64,000 nucleotides of DNA from positions 105,878,010-105,942,009 of the forward strand of contig OY294067.1 of assembly GCA_958510875.1 (NCBI GenBank), in the 5' to 3' direction. Positions 10,687 through 22,680 of the stretch are shown piece by piece. The translations under genes and the position numbers were made by a program. Numbering within the stretch: position 1 is the stretch's first letter; every line of letters begins with the position of its first letter. The stretch comes from Endomychus coccineus (lineage: Eukaryota; Arthropoda; Insecta; Coleoptera; Endomychidae). The notes beneath the pieces were generated by a model. It was not told the DNA's origin. It saw only the letters and a program-made list of their open reading frames with translations, and did no database searches.

Positions 10687-10995
10687 TTAATCGTTCAATA
10701 AGATATCGAACTTCTTATATCTTTTAATTTCTAGAGATTCTAGCAAATTTATTTTATTATTTTTATTCAGAATGTTTAAAATCTTGAAATTATCATTACA
10801 GTTTTTCATAATTAAATATTTCGTAAAAGTTGAATACGATTTATCTTTGATTCGTTTTTTTAGGTCCTTCCTGTCTGACCAATGTATACTATAGGGCAAG
10901 ATCCACATGTCAGCTTGACAACCCCACATTTGTCTTTATCGGATCATTTATCTTTATTATTTTTGATAAACTTAGCTGAATTATTCTACGTTTTT
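10687..10995 (-). pseudogene. PLE GIY-YIG endonuclease, left arm
   Basis: On the minus strand, one frame reads VVKLTCGSCPIVYIGQTGRT, the GIY-YIG entry with its Cys-x-x-Cys pair, and a second frame continues with a nuclease middle (KKRIKDKSYSTFTKYLIM) and LLESLEIKRYKKFDILLND. The shift between frames lies just after the TGRT block, near 10870. The Arg of TGRT and the Glu of LESLEI correspond to catalytic positions of the family. Broken by the frameshift and by stops in each frame. Confidence 0.75.
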
Positions 10996-11129
10996 ATACG
11001 CTACGTGAATATCTAAATAACCAAGAAAATTTGAAATTTCTGTAGTGGGAGTTCCCATATAAGTAATACTAACATAGGAATATTTTTGTTTTATTGTACG
11101 AAATGCCTAAAAACATACAAGCGTATAAA

Positions 11130-11535
11130 ACGCAGATTAATTCAGCTACGTTTATCACAAATAATAATGATAAATCATCCGATGAAGACAAATGTGAGGC
11201 TTTACAAGCTGACATGTGAGTCGTGCCCTATGATATACATTGGTCAGACAGAAAAGACCTTCAAAAACGGAACAAATAACATCGACCTAGTTTCATTAAT
11301 AGTAAATCGGATTCAACTTATGCGAAACATTCAATTATGGAAAACCACAACTTTAATGATAAATTCAAGAATTTACACATTCAGAATAAAAGCAATGAAG
11401 TAAATTTGCAGGAATCCCTAGAAATAAGAAAATATGAGAAGTACGATATCCTATTGAACTATCAACAAATACTTAATAATTCTCCCTTGTTAAATTTGGT
11501 TTTTTCGTTTGATACCAGTTTACCGTTTAATCCCT
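11130..11535 (+). pseudogene. PLE GIY-YIG endonuclease, right arm
   Basis: The plus strand reads YKLTCESCPMIYIGQTEKTF (about 11198-11260), the endonuclease entry, and after a frame change MENHNFNDKFKNLHIQ and LQESLEIRKYEKYDILLN up to NNSPLLNL. It is the mirror partner of the left arm and shares most of its residues. The catalytic Arg after QTG is replaced (QTEKT). It is an inactive fragment; the reading frames 11086-11403 and 11337-11630 each cover only part of the domain. Confidence 0.75.
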
Positions 11536-11700
11536 CAATGGGTATAAGCCAATTAGGCAAACTCTCAATAACCATCTACACTAAGATGATTATTAGTTAT
11601 ATATTAGGTAGCTCTTTTGTAGTATGTTAGTGTAATATTTCTTTGAAGAAGCTACAGTGTTAGCGTAACAATAGTTAAATTTATTTATTAAACTAGTGAA

Positions 11701-12850
11701 AATCAAACTTTAAATTTATTTATATTATCCTTCACGATATAGTTTAACTTTGTTCGTCCGTCCTTGCTACGCATATTCGTCATATTGCTTTTCTGTCGAG
11801 GAATTCGGGAGAGTCGCTCCAGAAAAATTTTGTAACTAATTTTATTTTAGTAATTGGCTACATTGAGATTTTCGATTTAATCAGTCTTAATGATGCCAAA
11901 TCCAGCAAGGCAATAATGTCTTATGAGCTCGTTTCTTTTGAACCATTACAAGTTGAACACCGGATATTTTCAATTGATTGATTGATATATCTCTAGTCGG
12001 AGATTAATTCTCGAATATTGTCCTTAATAGGCATTAGTAACTTAGATGTATATCGAATAACATCTAACATTAGCGTGAGTAAGTAATTTTGGAATGAACT
12101 AGTAAATTTAAGTCATATAATACATAAGTTTTTCTATCTGTCATATACTTTACAAATTCTCGATTTGAGACAATCTATATATTTCTAGACTTTCTCACAA
12201 AAGACCGCTGATAAGAGTGGTCTGGAAAATAGATATATTAACGAATAGTATGTTCTACAACAAGTTTGGAATGGCTCATATTCCACGCGAACGAAAAGTT
12301 TGTAGTCAGAGCAGAAGGCGAGTTAACCGGAAAGCGGGTGAAAATCAATATGTAACCATAGCAACCGGAAGAAAGGACTCCAAATGAACGCTGTTATATA
12401 ACAAGTCGTGGACCAAGATGGTGGACAAATGCTATAATATACATTTCGACACAGTCTGAATGATTCATGTTACAATTTAATTAAAACAATAGAATTTTTG
12501 AAAGCGAAAAGAGAAAAAACTATTTTATCATTATCATACACATTATTCCGCTTTAAAGGGCTTACGAATATGAATCCTCCTATTACCCAATTGTTAACAA
12601 TCATAATCAGTTTAAGAATTATTGTTATAATACTTCTAGAATTTGTTCATGTGGTTACCGACATTTTCATACACTTCCGATCTCCAATGACATTGAAAAT
12701 TGAATCAGTCGAATTTTATTTCATATTTAACCTTCTACGTATAGTTTTTCTCATCAATCGTCGATAATAGACAGATCAGTTGCCTCTACAAAACATGATT
12801 ATTCGAAGGTAACCGAGATTGATTTCATTTAGGAAGGTATATTTAATTTG
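11701..12850. other. Non-coding, possible MITE near 12200-12430
   Basis: No gene. 12240-12430 has phrases typical of short insect inverted-repeat elements (GTCGTGGAC also occurs near 49210), but no matching opposite end was found. The plus frame 12498-12767 shows no domain. Confidence 0.35.
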
Positions 12851-13270
12851 TACATAGAGAAATTGAAAGAGTTCATCAAGCTTATCCACTAAAAATACTA
12901 TTAAAGTACTACGGACATTTCAGCTTCCAAGTAGCCATCATCAAAGTAAACTAACTTAGAAAACAAAATGTGCCCGTTTAAAGTTAGAATTGCAAATAAG
13001 GGATTACCCCAGCTGGAAATAAATCTGAATTTCATAAACTGATTTCCGCTTAAACGATTTAGAATGTTCCTTCTAGTTTGAGCCGAAATGTTATGTGGCA
13101 CATTTCGAAAATGACTCACTATAAATTTTCTAAATTCCCGATTTGTCGAAATCTGAAACTTTATCAATGGTATTGCCTAAACGGTTTTCCAGTTTAGTCT
13201 TGCATCTATAAACGGGTTTTATTGCAAATTTAGAAAACAAATTATGGAATTTATTAATTATTGAAGAATG
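12850..13270 (-). mobile_element. PLE fragment with terminal hammerhead-like motif
   Basis: The minus strand around 13145-13265 reads KFHNLFSKFAIKPVYRCKTK, then NTIDKVSDFDKSGI, a PLE linker leading to the GIY-YIG entry; the same linker occurs at 44700-44850. Further left, 12918-12945 holds on the minus strand a TTGATGA box, a partly paired stem II and GAAA, followed by a conserved tail ending in GTGGATAAG. The endonuclease core is missing between the two, so this is an internally deleted copy. A divergent copy of the same terminus lies at 13330-13560. Confidence 0.65.
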
Positions 13271-13329
13271 GTAAGTGAAACTTTTGAATTTCATTGCATT
13301 ATTTGAAGGTAATGGCTCTAATTTGGTAA

Positions 13330-13560
13330 TTGGTTGCGTTCCATTTTCCGTTTTTGGTTAGAAATTAACTTTTTATGTCAAAGATTTGTTGTAACCATTG
13401 TCCATAGCTATTTGTTTCGTTGTTTTAATTATTCTCTAGTATTTAAGACACATTTTGTTTTTAATTTAGTTTACTCTGATGAAAGCTACTCGGTAGCTGA
13501 AATATCCTTAGGTTACTTACTTTAATACTATTTTTAGTCGGATAAGGCTGATTATTTCTT
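13330..13560 (+). mobile_element. PLE terminus, plus-strand copy
   Basis: Shares its sequence with the terminus at 12850-12970 (inverted) and with 45085-45165. The core is CTGATGA (13476-13482), one extra A, a perfect stem AGCTAC/GTAGCT (13484-13489 with 13493-13498, loop TCG) and GAAA (13499-13502). Stem I and stem III of a hammerhead are not convincing, so it is reported as hammerhead-like. Confidence 0.6.
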
Positions 13561-13639
13561 ATGAGTATTCACAACTTGAGCAAACTACCTGTGCCTCTGA
13601 GATACGCACAAGATAAACAAAGAGGGTTACGTTTACTAG

Positions 13640-15820
13640 ACAAAGATCCAATAACGGTTTATCAGAAAGTATAATCTCTACCGGTTGTACTACTTCTTCT
13701 TTCATTGTAATATATTCAAACTCGCATTTTAAGCCGTTATCAAATTTGTCTTTATTTCTGTATCTTAGGATCATAATGTATACGGTAAATTATAGGTACA
13801 TCGATTCGTACGAGCCAATTAAGTAGATATTTATTGAATAACTTTGATTACTGTAATCTTAGAGCTGAATTATGGTTTGCTCTTATTTTGACCTAAAAAT
13901 TGTTAAGTTTTAGTTATAAATATTAGAGCTTTCATATTTACTGAAATTCTTATGGCAGTGAGTGGTAGGAGTGTGACCACATCCCTATCGGGGGTCTATG
14001 AGTTTTGCTCAGGTGACTTTTCTAATGCGCATCCAATATTCATAGGCACATCGAACTCTATCTCTTTTTTTATATTCAAATAACTAATGAAATATGAATA
14101 TGTGAGAAATGTAATAATACACACCAAGACTATTTGGATGATATGATTCTTTTATACAGAATTCCTGCCATACGTCATCGCGTAGATTGACAGTAACCAC
14201 CTAAACCTAATTTACTTTAGCAGCAAATGTCATTCCGGAGTAGTGTAAACTCTGAACTGATGCTCCGTAAATATTAAAAAACAAACTATAAAATTTTGCA
14301 ACCTTTCCCGAGGAACGGAATGTTGTTAAGATTTCGAAAAGAATTTGTTTCCTCGCATATCACGAGCAAATTTCAAAAGTTGAACTTGAAACAGTGCTGA
14401 ATAAATTGTTTAAAATCGAATCGAATGACAGTAATTCGTGGAATAAATACATTACATATATTAAAATAATGGTGAATAAACTAGGTATCTTTGCCCAATT
14501 CCAAATTTGGACATATATTATTCAATAATAAAGACAAAACAAAGACAATTAATAAATCTGGAGTTTAGAAGCTATCTTGTCTGGAATGAAATTCCTTTTA
14601 TAAAGGCCAAACAGGACGCTCATTTTATATTAGATTTGATGAACATAAAAGACGCTTTAGACTAAAAAATCATTCTTTCCCTGAACTAGACTTACATATT
14701 TTACATATAGCTGATAGACTCGGAACTAGACTTGCTGGAATGTTTGTAAATTTACAAACACAAAAACAATACCCTACTTCTTAATGATCAATCAGATGTA
14801 ATTTATTCAGCATTATTTAAAGCCATGTAATGTATTTATTCCAAGAATTATTTTGGTACCGTTCTGTTAATAGCGATTTGTCATTGTTAGAATGTAAGAA
14901 CCCACTATGTAATCCACAAGTTCTTGGATGACCATATATTAGCATTTTGTACAATAATGTTATCAAATATTGTGGGCTCGATGCTTGTTATTTACATACA
15001 TATCTTGTACATTATGATTGCGTACATCCTTATGTTATGGGTAAGAGAATAACGTCTCCTAGGAGTTGAAGCAATATATGTAGTTCTGTACCTTTCATCA
15101 CTAATGAATAAGAATTATTACAATCCTGGCAGGAAAGAATCATGTGTTGAGATTTATTATAGTTTTACTTTTCAGAATCTGCAGATTTCGAGTCGGGGTT
15201 AGTTCCAAGTATCACAAGTGTGTGTTTTGGTAACACGCAGAATTCTTTTAAGATACTAGGTGACACATAATAGTTAAGTAGTGTATCTTTAGTTAGAAAA
15301 TTTAGAACAAAATTGGACTCAGATAGTGGGACGTCGTAACCCCACCTTTCACTTTTGTAGATTCAAATTGATATTTTAAACCTTTTTATCAAATTGGTCT
15401 ACGTTTCATAATATGATATGATACCGTAAAATATAGTACTTTGATTCGTACGTAACCTTGAGTAGATAATTTATTTAAGATTTTTGATTACTGTTATCTT
15501 AAAGCTGAATAATTCTTTCCTCTTTTGGCATAAACATTGTTGAGTTTTGCTTTACAAGTTATATTTAATTAAAATTATTGGAAAATAATGGAGCAAACCA
15601 ATTTTTTCACATTTCTAGATGTTTTTCAGTATACCATCACCTTCGCATTGGAAGATCATACATATTTCTTATAAGAGAGACATTAAATAAAAAGGATGAA
15701 GGGAAAAATTAGCTTATTCCAAATCTTAATTTCTAGATCGATGAAGGTCAGTATTAAAACTCAAATTTACTGAAATTGTTATGAGTAAGGAGTGGTGGTA
15801 GTATTCTATACAGTATATAG
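13640..15820 (+). mobile_element. PLE with long direct terminal repeats
   Basis: 13640-13990 and about 15340-15820 are diverged direct copies (shared stretches include TTTGATTACTGT and TTGTTRAGTTTT). Between them lies a GIY-YIG remnant at 14521-14830. Direct LTR-like repeats around a PLE body are known. The RT is missing, so the copy lost most of its inside. Confidence 0.65.
14521..14830 (+). pseudogene. PLE GIY-YIG endonuclease remnant
   Basis: The plus strand reads NKDKTKTINKSGV, a stop, KLSCLE, a stop, then NSFYKGQTGRSFYIRFDEHK, the GIY-YIG block with FYIGQTGRSF changed to FYKGQTGRSF. RFRLKNHSF and LHILHIADR follow. In another frame the C-terminus reads LLNDQSDVIYSALFKAM near 14775-14830. 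Stops plus one frameshift make it inactive. The catalytic Arg of TGRSF and the nearby His of DEHK are kept. Confidence 0.8.
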
Positions 15821-16323
15821 GATAATAATAATTATTGTATTGAAAATGTTGCTTGTTCACCGATAGTTAAGGATCTGTATTTTCCTCTAATCATGGTTGA
15901 TACTAAAACTAAACAAGCTTCATCAACAGGTATTCTTCGATTTTTTAGTCATCCTATTTTTAACACTTTGGCAGTTTCTATTTTGGATCCTTGACATAGA
16001 TGATGTCTGTGACGACATCGCCTTTGTTTTGAATAAATTCAATATTTTAAGTTCATAGTTAATAGATTTGAAAAATAACAACAATACCCGAGTCTCTTTA
16101 AAGTTGATGATGGTGTTAACTAGACCGGAAATGATAAAACTCATATTTCTAGAACTGCCAATGACCTGATGTATATTACCAAATTTAGTTCATGGGTTCG
16201 AAATACTGATTTGAATAAAAACCGCAACGCCCACTATTAGTTAAGTTATCACATAAGGTGTACTTCGATTTATCCTATTTGGATGATTACGTTTCCAATA
16301 AATAATAATAGTTAAAATAATAT
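15821..16323. other. Non-coding between PLE and Tc1 remnant
   Basis: A minus frame at 15923-16144 is basic and serine-rich with no recognised domain. No transposon ends were identified. Confidence 0.35.
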
Positions 16324-17470
16324 TCAGTAATGATTGATTGTGCACTCATCTATTCGGTTAGGGCACTCTGAATCAATTGATCGATGTCGCCTTGAGGGTA
16401 AATCATTCGAAGTATCTTTTATGTGGAGCCGAAGATCTTTGAAATTGTCTGCGGGTTGGGATAAATTACCTAGTTTGGTAACAATCCCATCCCAGACATG
16501 TTCGATTGGTGAGAGATCGTGAAAACGTGCATGCCATGGAAGCACATGTAGATACGCTTATTCCACAAACGGTGTTGTAACTCTTGCAGTATGAAAGCGG
16601 GCATTGATATTGCCCCGCAGGAAAATAATGGCGACTACCAAAACATATTGCGCCCTAAGCCATTACTCCACTTTAAGGGCAATAGGTCTTTCAACGGCTA
16701 GTTGTAAATTGCTCCATTTGTCACGGAAAGGTCTCACTCTTCTTCGTCCATCATGGGCCCACAAGCAGTGTAGATGCCCAGTGTATTCGATCACTACACC
16801 ATTCCAGCCTGCGGACTGCATTAGAGTAAGGGGTAGGGGTAGAAATGGTCGGGAAGAACTTATGTTATTCCACCACGAGACATTACAGGTAGGTGGACTA
16901 GACAAGTTACGAATCATAGAAGGATGGGCGCGATCTCTCCCTTTTCTATAGATATTTCCATGATCGGTTCACCCGAAATCGTCTGTTATTCCACCACGAG
17001 AGATTCCAGATCGATGGAGTAGACAAGCTCAAGCTGGTCACCCATGCATTGTCAAGCTCGAGACCTGCCGAACTTCTTTTATCAGACTTCATTTTCTATC
17101 GAACAGCGAATTTATAGAACTCGTTGCCTAGTCAGGTTTTTCCTTATGCCTATAACCTCAAATGCCTATTTTCTCTCCCAACATTCCATCGCTCGCTCAC
17201 ACGATCAACCTCGAACCATATAGTTTTCCCTCTCATGTAATCCATAGTCCAAAGACACTATTCGTTGTGAAGTTTCCTACAATATTTTCCCACAGTTCAC
17301 GTTGCGATAAGAGACAAAATTTCGACAACACGAGCTGTGGAAAATCAGTCTCTTACCGCCAACATTCTCAGATGACGTTCTTCAGGATCTGTCGCCACCC
17401 TAGGACATCGTGATATGCGGTGACGCCCATGAACAACTTCAGACCTTAAAACGTTGCCCTACGAGAAAAT
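16324..17470 (-). pseudogene. Tc1/mariner-type transposase remnant
   Basis: Minus-strand blocks follow the order of a Tc1-like DDE transposase. N-terminal DNA-binding part at about 17310-17430: RVATDPEERHLRMLAVRD, stop, FSTARVV. Middle at 16700-16760: AHDGRRRVRPFRDKW with LAVERPIA. C-terminal part at 16324-16600: NARFHTARV, a stop, then LPWHARFHDLSPIEHVWD, the family's DLSPIEHVWD box containing the last catalytic acidic residue. The catalytic block between them (the WGxI and FQQD segments) is deleted so that RGN runs straight into NARFHTARV. At least four stops are present. The stretch 16855-17040 contains a local duplication of about 120 bases. Terminal inverted repeats were not found. Confidence 0.8.
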
Positions 17471-19029
17471 CAGCCCTTTCTCATTCCAACAATCCGGCAA
17501 CCTTTGAAATCACTTAATGAACGATAATTTTGAATTTGTCGAATACTAGGCAATATTTAATGTTTACTATAGAAATGTAAAAGTAGGACTGACATTCATT
17601 TTTAGCAAAAACTGATTTAAAACATGCACTTTCACATGGAAATCACAAAAAATACCGAAGTAACATTGAAACTTAAATCATTTCTTTTTTATATCGCAGT
17701 TCATCTTACGTGAAAATTTAAAATGAATTGTTCAACTAATACTGGGTGCTGCGGTTTCTATTAAAATTTATATAGTTCACAAAATACACTTTCATGTAAT
17801 ATAAATTATTTCGGGACAATCCCATTAATAAAGACTTATTGAAGAAAGGTGGAGAAATAATATCAGATTAGGATGTTTTATGTTGTGTTGAATTATAATT
17901 TATATAATCATATTACTGCAACTTGACATATAATATCATCGTAATTGAATTTGGTTTCTATACAATTAGATGAACATTGACAAATAATAATTTTTTAGGT
18001 TGATGAAAATCGGCCAACTCTTGTAATTTTGAATGGGTTATTACTAGATATAATTCCTTAAGTAATATGGTCTAGGTATTACTTTCTGATGATGATCGGT
18101 TCCAACATTTATCGTTAAAAATTGGGTACGGAGTTTTTCTTCAAATAATTTCGTCCGAAGGATATTTAAAGCCAAAAAATACGCGCCCTATATGTCAGAA
18201 AAATATCGCTTATGAACAAACAGCATAACTCTTATCAATAAACAAACTATATTAACAGCAAAGCCATACAAAAAGCCCAAAACCAAAGAACACCTACGCT
18301 AGAAATTTAATATATACATTCTTTACAAACAATATAAAACAAAAAGAACACTCATGACAGAATTCAATTACAAAACCAAATTAAAAATAACATGCGTGTA
18401 GTTTAGTACAGGTAAGATGTGGTTTTCTTTCTTATAGTTGAATTGCACAACGTTCCGTTAGCATCTGTAGCATTATCGTCATGGGTTTATACTATTTGTT
18501 AGAAAAGTAACCAAAACGTACCAGGATCTTTTTTAGTGGTTGGATACGTGATATGTTTCCCAGAAAACGGGAGTGAAAATTCCAAAGGCAAGTAGAACTC
18601 AAATCACGAAAGAATGCGAACAAAGTTGCTAAAGTTGACAGCTGTTCCGACCTGCTGGATCTCGCCAGAACTCTGAGGAAATCCTCCTGTTATCATCAAC
18701 CATGTACAGGATATTCCGTCTAAAACGCACATTTGAGTTCTAATGGTAGCCATTTGAAAATTTGTACTCAGCCTTTATCGATTACTTGCTGCACAATGAA
18801 CATTGAAAATATTTGCAACATGGCGCACTTCTTGCTATTTTTCACATTGGAGTTTTAGATTCCTCGTTTTCTGGGATGATCTCCATTACCTTTCCCTCTA
18901 CCTAAGATTAGCCGTTTTCAAAATTTTCTGAGTTTACGCCTTCCTTTTGAAAATTAATAACTGTCATTATCTCCCAAATTTTGGGAAATTCAAGTAGCCA
19001 TAATTCATTTTTACTTCCCTCACTATACG
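17471..19029. other. Non-coding, nothing recognised
   Basis: 18520-18960 is less AT-rich and looks like an old repeat, but no frame or end could be defined. Confidence 0.4.
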
Positions 19030-19545
19030 TAGTATATAGTGTAAGGGTAGTATTGTAATCGGCCTATAAAATGTTTTCCGGAACTATGCTATTTTATTGA
19101 ACCGTAATAACAACTGTTTTTTTCTGGTCATAAATTTATATAACACGTTTATACTTAACCTGCAGAAGTGTTAGAAATTCTTATTTTAGGTTTTTAATTT
19201 ATTTCTTTATTCTGTCCAAGAAGTCCTAGACTTCTAGATTATGTGGTGCATTTTGATAGTTGATGTGACAACAAGTGTCAGTATAAAAGGTGCGAACAAT
19301 TGCGAGACAGCCTGACAGCGGTGTCAGTATGAAACATAGAGTTGTGAAATACATTATTTAGATCATTTGCATAAAATTTCAGTGTAACATAGAGTATAAT
19401 TAAACGACTTTCATTAGCGGTTTCTAAATCATTCCCAACATATTTTTTGTTCCTACAAGCATTTAAATTTAACCCGCAAGAGTGCCCGAAAGCTATTTTG
19501 GTAACAAAAGTTAGGGCAGTCATGTGATCAATTGATCACAACTTT
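19030..19545 (+). mobile_element. MITE family copy (also at 22.5 and 48-49 kb)
   Basis: Shares phrases in the same order with 48660-49340: a TTCTGGT(C/T)ATAAAT start, TTAACCTGCA, AGTGTYRGAAATTCT, GTCAGTATRAAACATAGAG and TTTCAATGTAACATAGAGTAT, and ends like it near TTCCTACAA. The beginning GTGTAAGGG(T/A)AGTATTG is repeated at 22539. No coding capacity. Probably a non-autonomous DNA transposon. Confidence 0.6.
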
Positions 19546-19810
19546 TTTCCAAATGGAATGTCAATTCTTTTTTTATCAAATGAAGGATACTTGAATTCCG
19601 TATTGATCTGTATCAATGTTTTCTTTATCTATGTTTGATAGTTTTCAAGTTATTATGATTTTTTGTTGACATTGAGAGAAAATCAAAAGATCATCATAAC
19701 TTGAAAACTATCAAATATAGGTATAAGGAACATTGACAGAGATTGATGCGAAATTTAATTCTCCTTCATATAGAGAAAAACAAAAAATTTGCATTCCATT
19801 TGGAAAAAAT
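19544..19810. repeat. Palindrome of about 267 bp
   Basis: Outer ends TTTTTTCCAAATGGAATG (19543-19560) and its near complement (19793-19810) are paired, and the inner part GATAGTTTTCAAGTTAT (around 19629) pairs with ATAACTTGAAAACTATC (around 19697). Centre near 19677. Typical of a foldback MITE. Confidence 0.8.
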
Positions 19811-21149
19811 GGATAATAAATGGGTAACTGAACTTCTCCAAATTTAGTGCAAAGATCCATCTTTTCTATACCCGATGCTCGAACACGATTTCGGAATAAT
19901 TAAAAATGACTGAGTTATTGATTTTCAAAGAGGGTGCAAACTCAACAATTTTCAAGAAAGATGGAATATTTCGAAATCGGCTATACTTAGGCATAGGGAA
20001 GGCTGTCGGTGATCATCTCAAAATACCATGAGAAGTTGAGGTCTACTTCCGCTATAACCAAAAAACTCGCCATTTTCATTGAGCAGCAAATAATTGATAA
20101 TGATATCATTAGAACTCAAAATACTTCTATAACGTGTTTTAGGCGTAACACATATATCCCAGTAGTTAGCATACTCGTAATATAGAAATATATTCTACTT
20201 AGTAAATTCAACGTAATCTTCAATAAGTATATAGGATGGGGCACCCTATACCCGTCGGTCATTTTTCGGGAAACGGCTCTACAATATAAATAAAAAATAA
20301 TTTGGATTATACAGGATGGTTCAAAAATGAGAATTTATCTCAGATATAATTTTTAAACGGACAAGTGAAATAAATTAAATGGCTCATACATATTTCATAA
20401 TTTTACGAAAAGCATGAAATCTGTTGAAGATATTCGACGAATTGGTTCTGATCAAGTCTTTACTGAACTAATACACACCCAAATTTGAATTACCACGACG
20501 ATCTTTTTAAATAATGTTGGAATTTGATAATATGAATTTAGCTTCATCCATTCCATGAGTGAATCATGACAAAATGCAAGAGAACTGATACGATTGATAA
20601 AAAATGTTGGTTCTGGGGTGTACAATATAACATCAACCAGAAAACAAAACTATAAAATCATATAATGGATCACATATAACAATTCACACAATATCTTATA
20701 CGGAATTGAAGTTCTATAGTACTAATTTTTGACATCATAGTGCTGATGGTATTAATTGATGATATTCAGAAATTAAAAGTACAATCAACTCTGCTAAATT
20801 AAATCTACGTTTGTTAAAACTTTGCTTGAAATTTCGAATTTCAAAGGTTCGTTTTAAAAAGCAATGATTACTGCAAAAGTATTAAAATAATAAGTGTGGT
20901 GTTGCGACTATTGAGGTAGCTCACACTTTCCTAAATGAAGTTAGTCATTAAGTCGATTATTTTAATCGTTGTAACAGTAAAATTTTTCTATTGATTTCAA
21001 AAGACTCAGTTTACTACAATCACAAGTTAAACGTAATATACCTAAAGTTTCTACGGCAGCAATGTTTTGAAATCCTGAAAGTGGTTAGCAAAATCTGAAT
21101 TTTACTTCTTGCTCTATCTATCTGATTGACCGATATATAAGGTATTACA
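19811..21149. other. Non-coding with dispersed-repeat phrases
   Basis: No gene. TACAGGATG near 20310 resembles the ends of short insect elements also found at 26450, 45519 and 50802, but no paired end was located. Confidence 0.35.
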
Positions 21150-22210
21150 TTGAGTGAATACACCTTGGCACTACTGTATATTGGTGGAGAAAGGTTCAAT
21201 GTACAATAGCTATCACAGACCGAATCGTGTATTGTCAGGCATTTCCAAGCTACAGCCACCTCAAATTTTGGACTTTTTTATTGCACGAACCCTTTTTCGG
21301 AGTTGTTGTTTATTGAAAAGCATGTAATTCTTATACATTTGCACCTAGTGCCCAGGTTTTTTATAGAGGCAATTTGTTGGAGCTGGCTAGTTAATTTAGT
21401 AGGCTAACCTGGTGGAAAATGTTTGTTATTGTTACCAATTGATGAAAAAACATATGCCAAGGCCATTATTTGAATGGACTTTTTGACTACTTTACGGCTA
21501 AAACTGGTGCATTGCGACAAAATACATTGGCACCGTGTCAAATACGTTAATTTGGTGTCAAAGAATAATAAATATGGGTGCCAATTTTTCCCAATACAAC
21601 ACCCCTCATTAAAAAAAATCAGTAATTTTGATATCAATAAATTTGATTTGATAAATTACGCAATTATTTAGACTTCGACACCGGTTAAATATCAAAATAA
21701 CCATTTTTTTTACGTTTTCGGGGTTGAGAGAGGGGTTGTATTGGGAAAAAAACATTAGCACTCATATTAGTTATTCTTTGACACCAAATTAACGTCTTTA
21801 ACACGGTGCCAAGGTATTTTGTCGCAATGCACCAGTTTTAGCCGTAAAGTAGTCAAAAAGTTCATTTTTGGTCCAAATAATGGCCAATTACTCGGCATTG
21901 TTCCGATAACAAACCTTTACATGTGTTTTTTCACAAAAACAAACTTTTCCACCAGGTTAGAATCCTAACTAGCCAGCTCCGAGAAATTGCCTAGATAAAA
22001 ACCTTGGCAGTAGTTGCAAATGTATAAGAATTACATGATTTTCAATATACAACAACAACTCCGAAAAAGGGTTCGTGCAATTAAAGTCCAAAATTTGAGG
22101 TGGCTGTAGTTTATAAACGCTTGACAATACACGATTCGTCCTGTGAGAGCTATTGTACATTGAACCTTTCTCCACCAATATATAGTAGTGCCAAGGTGTA
22201 TTCATTCAGG
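21150..22210. repeat. 1.06-kb long inverted repeat (foldback element)
   Basis: 21151-21640 and 21700-22208 are inverted copies with few mismatches and small indels; the unpaired centre is about 60 bases. End phrases: GAGTGAATACACCTTGGCAC at the left and its complement at the right. Both arms repeat GGTGCATTGCGACAAAATAC near 21510 and its complement near 21820. No protein frame. A transcript would form a long double-stranded hairpin. No target duplication could be confirmed. Confidence 0.9.
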
Positions 22211-22529
22211 CCCACCATATCGCTGTAGCTCCTAGACTATAACTGTCTTCAGCCTTCGATGCTTTAAATCTGCAAAAGCATAGATGACATCCTGTTGATT
22301 ATTCTGTAAGCAGAGGATGGTGAAAGTTCAAGAAAATCAGCAAGGACAGTTTGCATGTTTCCCCTATATTTGAGAGTTGAAGCAGTTGAAGTGTAACGCA
22401 AATTCCTTTGAAATCAATCAGATATAATTTAATCCATCTCATATAGTCAGATAAGTGATATACCATACCTAATTATTGTTGTTAATTTCAAGATGCAATG
22501 ACATACATTTCCATATATTCTCACACTAC

Positions 22530-22680
22530 GCTAGTATATAGTGTAAGGGAAGTATTGTAATCGGCCCAAAAAAAATGTGATCATTTACATTTGACCAGCA
22601 GGAGTGTCCGAAAACTATTTTGCTAACAAAAGTGAGGAAAGTTACGTAATCAATTCTTCGCAGCTTTTTTAATTTGTCGC
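22530..22680 (+). mobile_element. Internally deleted MITE copy
   Basis: Begins like the copy at 19030 (GTGTAAGGGAAGTATTG) and then jumps to the phrase found near 19460-19540 (AGGAGTGTCCGAAAACTATT, GTAACAAAAG type). The middle is missing. Confidence 0.55.

Larger units (their letters stand above)
10440..11700. repeat. Palindromic pair of truncated PLE 3' ends
   Basis: Two copies of one PLE family diverge from a spacer of about 100 bases near 11018-11118. The left copy reads on the minus strand and ends near 10450; the right copy reads on the plus strand and ends near 11700. Both carry the GIY-YIG domain and the same 3' untranslated sequence (10450-10560 against 11600-11700, inverted). Differences between the arms are frequent, so the pair is old. 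Fragments of the same 3' end occur at 9840-9880, 23760-23925 and near 25215-25265. Confidence 0.8.

Noticed and set aside
12498..12767. Hydrophobic 89-codon plus frame as a membrane protein
   Set aside because: Hydrophobicity follows from T-rich codons in AT-rich DNA; no supporting signal.
16334..16951. Plus-strand frames at 16334-16522 and 16604-16951
   Set aside because: They are antisense shadows of the Tc1-like transposase on the minus strand.
18088..18112. CTGATGATGATCGG as a hammerhead core
   Set aside because: No GAAA box and no pairing for stems I or III.
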